Source: Lachnospiraceae bacterium (GTDB lineage Bacteria; Bacillota; Clostridia; Lachnospirales; Lachnospiraceae). Taken from it: a stretch of 64,000 nt of DNA. The position numbers were made by a program, and so were the translations under genes. Location: contig CAJTCV010000006.1 in assembly GCA_910574805.1 (NCBI GenBank), forward strand, positions 1-64,000, written 5' to 3'. The notes under the pieces are model-generated. The model was not told the DNA's origin. It was given only the letters and a program-made list of their open reading frames with translations, and did not search any database. Positions within the stretch are counted from its first letter, which is position 1; each line of letters opens with the position of its first letter. Positions 59,401 to 64,000 of this stretch are shown one piece after another.

Positions 59401-59558
59401 ACATATGCAATCGCATCCGTATTCCCATCACGGGTTTCGCCGGTCTTTTTCCAAGAAGGGTTTGGAAATTGCTCTTCTACAAATAACCGAGCAAGTTTTT
59501 CAAATCCACGAAACCCTCCTTCTATTTTTCTCCAAGCTATTTCCATTTTCATCCTCAT
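56457..59558 (-). CDS. Nuclease-STAND NTPase with TPR-like C-terminus (candidate defence protein)
   Basis: A protein of about 1,033 aa. Residues 15-75 form an Mrr-like PD-(D/E)XK nuclease: Phe-Glu-Lys-Leu-Ala near 20, an Asp-Gly-Asn-Thr-Asp with the catalytic Asp near 48 and Trp-Trp-Met-Glu-Ala-Lys near 70. A STAND NTPase follows, with P-loop Ser-Gly-Ser-Gly-Lys-Thr near 315 and Ile-Val-Tyr-Leu-Asp-Asn-Val-His near 428. The rest is helical and TPR-like. This effector-NTPase-sensor order matches Avs-type anti-phage ATPases, though it is shorter than typical Avs. The start is ambiguous among the Met codons near 59,546-59,558. It is convergent with the glycosyltransferases. The defence role is inferred from architecture. 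Confidence 0.78.
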   Translation of the reverse strand: MRMKMEIAWRKIEGGFRGFEKLARLFVEEQFPNPSWKKTGETRDGNTDAIAYVFGYQSNERERVQWWMEAKYSTEQTLVTRYRLDATIVSAILAGNVKKVIFVTNIAIRAKTIIDIRNALTKSTSCNEILFCTKPILENWLCKNPSIYQNFFSPLDLGEVLEQSENMYLTQEIDFYQRSSDSVAFVEPCKILYSNECYVGHFSVYCDNDRTVTLRKNRRCRGISLRGKHTFELHPGDNPIKFEIVLTSKLPDENSFFFLLDDVEVFPANCIHFSPQLSIHYELPSQKEIMGNIRKALKLFLKKNHSVYCAISAVSGSGKTEMLEQLVSDPVLANEYLFYRSFSFSDTDNCLLLVDFILFLLFPYLFPDEIDANYLDHLENEHMIEQVHKLIQLRHNYNALIDFLIQECTPEDFLPHNMRINARIVYLDNVHNLSDSLFLFFQKLLVELQNRKIPIYMVITVDESTLWQERWTDFVFHCDIEIYHFHLSVEDILSVMGGSLQIKETTKNILQSGNLTAVELFAFAQYVSSESNVIETMEQLLAAMRIFQYSDVLRKDTRAKFINLFKQYPECHALCDTIFYSYIPVQMSGTPTLGLSALLENNLVRYDLYNRLTPRNENIRECYRNFFNIRTQQDNTFISKEDRLRSVLENEHSPMKLCQAAQEIIVLSNTKQYNSVIYIGKTQFENEASRHELEGRIMNRTLFLEMYFSYSYAAHMQSNVENPQEHFKQIIIRCKESVNEQLLRLCLRAQWEIANSDFENFRYYKVLDDVQAGISTLKKMQKYGFFEGAIDTQLKFHDFMAIKSFAESELGQVTVTYLYGQEMPDSIKYRFTDRYYNTKIRFALTRITVNTLESCHELKEGIQYFKEHYNGNHKMFLFGEFSRLYYDIVLENHWALIGPLTQIHEEMKLQQHNNYRKRNFAMATYYYWMGDIEAGSRYLFSEIFMIRNLAQRATGFYHETLALYKLRNNEPQQAIQSLRQAQEVFASVESYAQIPKHNISVLETTPVEKIVIQYWRGTSFMLDTYYLDLRITW

Positions 59559-59635
59559 CAATTAATCGTAGTATATATCTGGAACGATTTTAGATAAAGC
59601 AGATACATACTCTATATAAAGTGATAAATTATTGC

Positions 59636-60612
59636 TCATAAACACAGACGATCTACGATCATCTGTGGAACTGTAGACAACCAGTCGGTAAATCTTTGTA
59701 TAGCCTCCCGAATTTTCTCGCGGGAATGAAAGAATGCATTGTTGATTATGTAGCCTTACACCCAGACCTACAGTTCCTCAATCTTATTCAGACTGGGAAT
59801 GGAAGGATGAAGAAATACCAGCTCCAGACGTTTTCCGTTCTCTTTCAGGAAACCTTCCAGCAACTTTGCTTTGCATGGTGGATTTTTGCATTGTCCAAGA
59901 TTAGAACCGTTTTTCCATACGGATACTGTGAAAGTACATTTTTCAGAAACTGAAGAAATACTTCCGTGTTATATTTCCGGTGTTCTTTCACATAAACACG
60001 GCCTGTTGGACAGCCAACCGGTTTTACGCCCTCATGCTTTCCGTAAGTCGGTATGATCCGCTGTTTTCCTTTTGAAAACCAGGTTTTCATGATGGCATGA
60101 TAATTTCTGATCATGGATTCATCTTCAAACAGGATTGCACAGATATCATTTTTCAACAGTTTTTAATGTTTCAAAGTTTTTTCTGAATTGATCCTGCTTT
60201 TGGAATATTCTTTATTCAATGTATAAACAGATCTGGTATAACGTAGCCCTAGCCGTTAAAAAAGATTGAGCATCCCCCTTGGTACTGAAAGATACTCTGA
60301 ATCTATGTTTCACAAAAGCGCATGGGAGAGAAGCAATCCAGTTGGCGAAAACGCCAACAACTGCTTCTTACGGAGTCTTTGTGGAAATTACGGTCAGAAG
60401 TCTGGCTCCTGTGCATCGGAAAGCTTTTTGGGAGTGCCCGGCCGCTTTCTTAAAACAAGGGACTCCACGCCACCGTTTTCATAACGGGAAATATGGTCCC
60501 TGACCGTCCTGCTGGGAATATGCAGAATCTCTGAAATCTGTTTTCCGGGATATCCTTCCAGATAAAGCAACACCATATCGTAACACAGTTTCTGTATGTT
60601 ATATATAGACAT
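59636..60612 (-). pseudogene. Decayed IS630-family transposase
   Basis: Pieces of one transposase lie in order on the minus strand. Residues from ATG 60,612 give the helix-turn-helix domain (Gly-Tyr-Pro-Gly-Lys-Gln-Ile-Ser-Glu-Ile-Leu). A middle piece near 60,156-59,845 gives the DDE core with Phe-Glu-Asp-Glu-Ser-Met-Ile and Leu-Ile-Leu-Asp-Asn-Ala-Lys-Ile-His-His. The end near 59,800-59,636 has Asn-Lys-Ile-Glu-Glu-Leu followed by two in-frame stops and then the normal tail Asp-Arg-Leu-Cys. Stops and frameshifts make it inactive. It is not the same IS630 type as at base 1-75. Confidence 0.8.
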
Positions 60613-60648
60613 AAACAGCCAGAATCAAGCTCTACTTTTCAAAAGAAA

Positions 60649-60673
60649 TTCGATAGATAACTTCAAATTATCA
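60649..60673 (-). repeat. 25-bp inverted repeat, right copy
   Basis: Partner of 54,454-54,478. It lies 37 bases beyond the start of the dead IS630 transposase, so an origin as an IS terminal repeat must be considered. The region near the other end of that IS (59,590-59,640) shows only a weak TGATAA match, which argues against it. Confidence 0.85.
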
Positions 60674-60710
60674 TTTACTTCTCTTCCCGACAAACCAAAC
60701 CTTGTACAAC

Positions 60711-60751
60711 AAAAAACAGCAATCCAGTCATCAAACACTTCGGATTGCTGT
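60711..60751 (-). terminator. Intrinsic terminator of the recombinase gene
   Basis: ACAGCAATCC (60,716-60,725) pairs with GGATTGCTGT (60,742-60,751). Read on the minus strand the stem is followed by a run of T (A at 60,711-60,715). It ends 15 bases after the recombinase stop. Confidence 0.8.
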
Positions 60752-60765
60752 TTATCAATGAGAAA

Positions 60766-61686
60766 TTATATACAAAAGCTGCTTCTTGGATGCTTTCTGG
60801 AGAGAATATCTTTCTGTTTGGACATGGTTACGTGGGTATAGATCTCAGTAACATTAATGGAGCTGTGTCCAAGCATTTCCTGTATGTAACGGATGTCGAC
60901 ATCTGCTTCCAGCAGGCAGGTGGCAAAGGTATGACGGAACATGTGAGGCGTGATATGCATTTCTATAGATGCCAGGGCAGTGTACTTATTGATCATTCTT
61001 CGGACGGACTGGTCAGACAATGCTACGCCGGACTGTTTGACAAAGAAGTGATTACAGGCCTGCATTTCCGGAAGGAAGGCGGTTTTGTATTTTTTCAGTA
61101 CGCAAAGGACCGAGTTGTTTCCGAGCTGGATCTTTCTCTCCTTTGCACCTTTTCCATAGATCAGTACGCTTTTTTCATCCAGATTTACGTCGTGCATTTT
61201 CAGAGAGCATAATTCGGAGATTCTCATTCCGGTTGCAAAGAGCAGTTCGATGACGGCAGCGTCCTGAAGCGTTTTTTTCTTCTGATAGTCGGTTTGCGCA
61301 TTCCTGTGCTGGTTGTAGATGACCGACAGAAATGTTTCTATGGTACGCAGAGGAATCGTTTTCGGTAAAATGACAGGTTCTCTGAAACGTATCTGTATCC
61401 TGCTGAATGGATTTCGATCAATAATTTCCCTGTATTCAAGGTAATGAAAGAATGCTTTTAATGACGCAAGCTTTCGCCTTACAGTTTTTGGTTTATACTC
61501 CTGATGGAGGTCTGCAATGAATTCTTCCAGTGCGATGGATGTGATGTCCATCAAATCAGATATATGGATCTTTGCAGCAAACTGTGTCAGATCGATCTGA
61601 TAGGCTTTCAGTGTTTTGGGGTCGAGTCTTTTGTGTCGCTGGCAGTATTCCAGATAGGTTTGTATGTGTGTCTGTAAACGATTCAT
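60766..61686 (-). CDS. Tyrosine recombinase (XerC/D-like)
   Basis: A 306-aa tyrosine recombinase with a SAM-like N-terminal core-binding domain (residues 5-85) and a catalytic domain. The catalytic set is Arg in Thr-Gly-Met-Arg-Ile-Ser-Glu-Leu near 153, Lys in Lys-Gly-Ala-Lys-Glu-Arg near 178, His-Met-Phe-Arg near 247, His in Leu-Gly-His-Ser-Ser near 273 and Tyr in Glu-Ile-Tyr-Thr-His near 283. All are present, so it should be active. Such stand-alone enzymes beside polysaccharide loci often invert nearby DNA. It has its own terminator and lies 93 bases from a 25-bp inverted repeat. It is not obviously the ICE integrase. Confidence 0.9.
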   Translation of the reverse strand: MNRLQTHIQTYLEYCQRHKRLDPKTLKAYQIDLTQFAAKIHISDLMDITSIALEEFIADLHQEYKPKTVRRKLASLKAFFHYLEYREIIDRNPFSRIQIRFREPVILPKTIPLRTIETFLSVIYNQHRNAQTDYQKKKTLQDAAVIELLFATGMRISELCSLKMHDVNLDEKSVLIYGKGAKERKIQLGNNSVLCVLKKYKTAFLPEMQACNHFFVKQSGVALSDQSVRRMINKYTALASIEMHITPHMFRHTFATCLLEADVDIRYIQEMLGHSSINVTEIYTHVTMSKQKDILSRKHPRSSFCI

Positions 61687-62200
61687 GATAAATCCTCCTG
61701 TTTTGGTATCAGTTTATCAAAGCTTCCTGAATTCGAGAATACCGAAGGACAGATAAAAGAAGAATAAAAAGTGAAAACGGATTTTGCTGATTTTTTGACG
61801 GATTTTGCAAAAATATTGAAAAAACAGAGAAATTTGTATAATTTTATTCCAAATCACTCATATTCTGACTGGTAAAAGGCTGTAGCTATGGCCTGTAGAT
61901 TGTGCTGACCAATATGCTCAATTTTATAATCATGCCGAGTATTTTTCGATGTCAGAGGCGTAGATGAATTCTTTGATCGCAAAGAGTCTTTCATCATAGG
62001 AAAGTTCGCTTATGTCAAAATTTACCGTCACAATATACGATAAACCGCTTATTGTATTTGAGCTGAATATCCTTTAAACTATACATAGGGCATCTTCCTT
62101 ACGTTATGTACGGTTGTCAAATATTATAATTACAGCAAGCAACAGGCTCTTTTAAATACCTGGCTGCTTCATGCGATATGGACTTGGGAGTAACGGCATT
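61687..62200. other. Gene-free stretch
   Basis: No intact gene. On the minus strand between about 62,085 and 61,935 two overlapping open pieces (one starting Met-Tyr-Ser-Leu-Lys-Asp-Ile-Gln, the other ending Asp-Ile-Glu-Lys-Tyr-Ser-Ala) look like a single short gene with a frameshift, of unknown family. The recombinase promoter presumably lies at 61,690-61,850, which is AT-rich. An imperfect TTTTGCTGATTTTTT / GGATTTTGCAAA repetition is seen near 61,785-61,812. Confidence 0.35.
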
Positions 62201-63226
62201 ATGAAAAAAACAAAAGAGATATATCCGCCATTACAGATGATAAAAGATTATAATAAAAAAGGGCGGATAACCTGGGAACAGATGGATGAGATGCGTACAG
62301 TATTAAGAAAAAGGGGGCGGTATAAAAACTCTGACCTTGCATACATCACGCTTCTTGAAGTACTGTTTGCCATGAATAGCTATGATAAGATCCGCGACGA
62401 TGAATATGAAAATGCAGTGCGTATTGCGAATATTGTGAGTGCGTTGGCTTCCTGGCGGATCAGCAAACAGGTGTATCGATTTAATACGGATTTAGAACTT
62501 GCCCTGTATCAGCAGGTGGGAGATGATCAGATTCCTGTGGAAGTATTAAAGAGTCTGCCATATCCCTGCGTTTATATGGAATCGCCGAATCTTCAAGACG
62601 ATCAGTACCATGGTTTCTTTGTTTATTATGATATGGACCGGCATGGTACCGATGTATTAAAATTTCTTGTTTTGTGCAGAAACGGGCAGGATGTAGCATT
62701 TCGTGGATTTGAATTACTTGAAGGAAAAACCCTGAGAGAATGTATAGCTGAAGTCCTGAGAAAATGTTATCAGCGGGAATCTGTTGATGATGAAGTGCAG
62801 GAACATATAGAGCTTGCAGAAAAAATGCTCCAGCTGGTATTGTATATATGTTCTGCTAATGCAGATATTCAGCCGGTGGAGCCAAAACCTTCCGGAACTT
62901 TGCGCAGATTTGAAGATATAAAAGACTGCTATAGAGAAATCAGAAAATGGGATGTTGGTATGCGTATGGTGAGTCAAAATCGGAGAAGGAATGAAAAACA
63001 TACCGAAGAAACAAAGCAGCAGTCTGGCAGATTAAATTATGAATCGTCGGTCCGTTACAAACTGGCGCCCCATGTCAGGAGGGGACACTGGCATACCTAT
63101 TGGACCGGAAAGAAAGACGGATCAGAGAAGAGAAAGCTTATATTGAAATGGATTCCATTTACCTATGTAAATGTTGAAAAATCAGAGGAATTACCAACTG
63201 TGGTTAATGTGGTAAAAAATCAATAA
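62201..63226 (+). CDS. AcrVA2-like family protein (candidate anti-CRISPR)
   Basis: A 341-aa protein. The C-terminal part near residues 295-330 reads Pro-His-Val-Arg-Arg-Gly-His-Trp-His-Thr-Tyr-Trp-Thr-Gly and Leu-Ile-Leu-Lys-Trp-Ile-Pro-Phe-Thr-Tyr-Val. From memory this combination marks proteins annotated as AcrVA2-like, relatives of the Moraxella inhibitor of Cas12a biogenesis that are spread on Firmicutes elements. The N-terminal 250 residues are helical with a Tyr-Asn-Lys-Lys-Gly-Arg-Ile start. ATG 62201 is ten bases after GGGAG. ATG 62171 is less supported. Whether it inhibits any CRISPR system is unknown. Confidence 0.6.
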   Translation: MKKTKEIYPPLQMIKDYNKKGRITWEQMDEMRTVLRKRGRYKNSDLAYITLLEVLFAMNSYDKIRDDEYENAVRIANIVSALASWRISKQVYRFNTDLELALYQQVGDDQIPVEVLKSLPYPCVYMESPNLQDDQYHGFFVYYDMDRHGTDVLKFLVLCRNGQDVAFRGFELLEGKTLRECIAEVLRKCYQRESVDDEVQEHIELAEKMLQLVLYICSANADIQPVEPKPSGTLRRFEDIKDCYREIRKWDVGMRMVSQNRRRNEKHTEETKQQSGRLNYESSVRYKLAPHVRRGHWHTYWTGKKDGSEKRKLILKWIPFTYVNVEKSEELPTVVNVVKNQ

Positions 63227-63232
63227 AAACTA

Positions 63233-63255
63233 CCAGTCTCATCAGATGAGGCTGG
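63233..63255 (+). terminator. Hairpin after the AcrVA2-like gene
   Basis: CCAGTCTCAT (63,233-63,242) and ATGAGGCTGG (63,246-63,255) form a 10-bp stem with a three-base loop and one G-T pair. No T-run follows, so termination may be weak. Confidence 0.5.
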
Positions 63256-63312
63256 CAGTCTCTGTCAGGAAAAGTATATTCACAGAGTTCTTAAAGCGGT
63301 TGACTGTATATC

Positions 63313-63561
63313 TTACTCACAGGGAATCCAGTCGCCGATCCACTCTCCGGTGGAGTAATTGTATAAGCGGCGGTACATCTTACCATCTATTTCTTTGAGC
63401 AGCCAGCGGATGATGGGAGCGCGGGGCTGAATGGTTTCGCCCTCAGAAGCAGCGGTTTGAGAGGGAACGCCGGCAGCTTGTACGGGTTTTGCCGAAACAG
63501 GCAGCAGCAACAACATTACAAGACTGCATACAATGCAGAAAGATTTTAACAGATTCTTCAT
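63313..63561 (-). CDS. Small secreted protein coupled to M56 gene
   Basis: An 82-aa protein with a strong signal peptide (Lys-Asn-Leu-Leu-Lys, hydrophobic residues 8-22, Val-Gln-Ala-Ala near 28-31). The mature part of about 50 residues ends with a beta-like domain: Ile-Ile-Arg-Trp-Leu-Leu-Lys-Glu-Ile-Asp-Gly-Lys-Met-Tyr-Arg-Arg-Leu-Tyr-Asn-Tyr-Ser and Gly-Glu-Trp-Ile-Gly-Asp-Trp. It starts in the ATGA of the upstream M56 gene, and its AAAGGAG lies inside that gene, so the two are co-translated. The function is unknown and may be linked to M56 signalling. Confidence 0.7.
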   Translation of the reverse strand: MKNLLKSFCIVCSLVMLLLLPVSAKPVQAAGVPSQTAASEGETIQPRAPIIRWLLKEIDGKMYRRLYNYSTGEWIGDWIPCE

Positions 63562-64000
63562 TTTTTCATATCTCCTTTATTTTGATAAATTGGGATATCA
63601 GGATCAAGGTATTCTATGGAGTCTATGGTAAAATAGAGTTTATCCTGAAAATATAATTCATATGTATCATCATTTTGGATGATATAGCAGTTGCTTTCAT
63701 TTAATGGAATACAGGCTCTGTCTTCAGGTAAAATAAACGGCTCCAGAGTAAAAGACGTACTGAGCCATAAAAACAGGATTAATGTTCCAAAGACGAGGCT
63801 CTCTTTTATGCGCCCAATTGTTCTGAAATCTCCGATCACATGGATTCGTCTGCGTAATACTTTTCCCTCATGACTGTCAAATGAAAGAGTGAACGGAGCT
63901 GGACAGTAACATATTTTATGGGCGGTATCTGTCAGACAACGCATATAGGCCACTTTTTCATCAAAAGAGAAAGAGGATGTTAATTGTCTGTCATTACCAA
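63558..64000 (-). CDS. M56 (BlaR1/MecR1-like) membrane protein, C-terminal part
   Basis: An open frame entering from the right edge, at least 147 codons. It carries Lys-Val-Ala-Tyr-Met-Arg-Cys-Leu followed by a Phe-Thr-Leu-Ser-Phe segment and Val-Leu-Arg-Arg-Arg-Ile, typical of the region after the zinc site in M56 sensors. A membrane segment (Leu-Val-Phe-Gly-Thr-Leu-Ile-Leu-Phe-Leu-Trp-Leu) and an extracytoplasmic tail of about 70 residues follow. BlaR1-like proteins sense the envelope and cleave a BlaI/MecI repressor. The HExxH site would lie outside the window. A GTG at 63,953 is internal and not the true start. Confidence 0.65.
   Translation of the reverse strand, partial: GNDRQLTSSFSFDEKVAYMRCLTDTAHKICYCPAPFTLSFDSHEGKVLRRRIHVIGDFRTIGRIKESLVFGTLILFLWLSTSFTLEPFILPEDRACIPLNESNCYIIQNDDTYELYFQDKLYFTIDSIEYLDPDIPIYQNKGDMKK

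Noticed and set aside
1-64000. CRISPR arrays, rRNA and tRNA genes
   Set aside because: No regularly spaced identical repeats with spacers, and no recognisable rRNA or tRNA sequence, were seen by eye. A covariance-model scan was not possible.

Overview
The window looks like chromosome of a gut-type Clostridia, most likely a Lachnospiraceae. The evidence is Gram-positive ribosome-binding sites, frequent TTG and GTG starts, SpoVG, LytTR and M56 relatives, and a large integrative and conjugative element (ICE) of the kind common in that family. This assignment is inference from gene content, because no rRNA or tRNA gene was seen.

Bases 1-3,700 are AT-rich. They hold the start of an IS630-type transposase, three orphan genes that look like immunity proteins, a decayed RHS (YD-repeat) fragment and a barstar-type inhibitor. 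This reads as the worn remains of a polymorphic-toxin locus. Next come an AAA-ATPase/PD-(D/E)XK gene (minus strand) and the tail of a large serine recombinase.

Bases 6,319-53,302 form one long, almost entirely plus-strand ICE. It starts with parA and parB and a 2,302-aa antirestriction-like/methylase/SNF2-helicase giant. A TnpV-family gene lies inside the giant gene in another frame. Next is an accessory block: a PP-loop PAPS-reductase-like protein, a flavin reductase, a flavodoxin, a DUF3991/Toprim protein and a Fic/Doc-like protein. The mobilisation block follows, with a ribbon-helix-helix protein and a MobP-type relaxase whose normal ATG is one base out of frame. The transfer apparatus combines two machines. 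One is a Firmicutes type IV secretion system: VirD4/TraG, a VirB2-like candidate, DUF6133, VirB6/TrbL, PrgI, VirB4 and a C39-fold protein. The other is a nearly complete Tad (type IVc) pilus set: prepilin peptidase, CpaB, CpaE-like, CpaF, TadB, TadC and pseudopilin-like proteins. SpoVG, a C5 cytosine methyltransferase and several small minus-strand genes are interspersed. No intact integrase or matched attachment sites were found for the ICE.

Bases 53,394-61,686 are a lower-GC accessory segment: a LytTR regulator, transposase debris, two GT2 glycosyltransferases, a 1,034-aa nuclease-STAND NTPase (candidate anti-phage protein), a decayed IS630 transposase and a tyrosine recombinase. A perfect 25-bp inverted repeat (54,454-54,478 and 60,649-60,673) brackets the glycosyltransferases, the STAND gene and the dead IS. 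It lies next to the recombinase and just downstream of an extended -10 promoter candidate, so the roughly 6.2-kb block may be invertible.

The right end carries a protein resembling the AcrVA2-like anti-CRISPR family, then a small secreted protein translationally coupled to the 3' end of an M56 (BlaR1/MecR1-like) gene that runs off the window.
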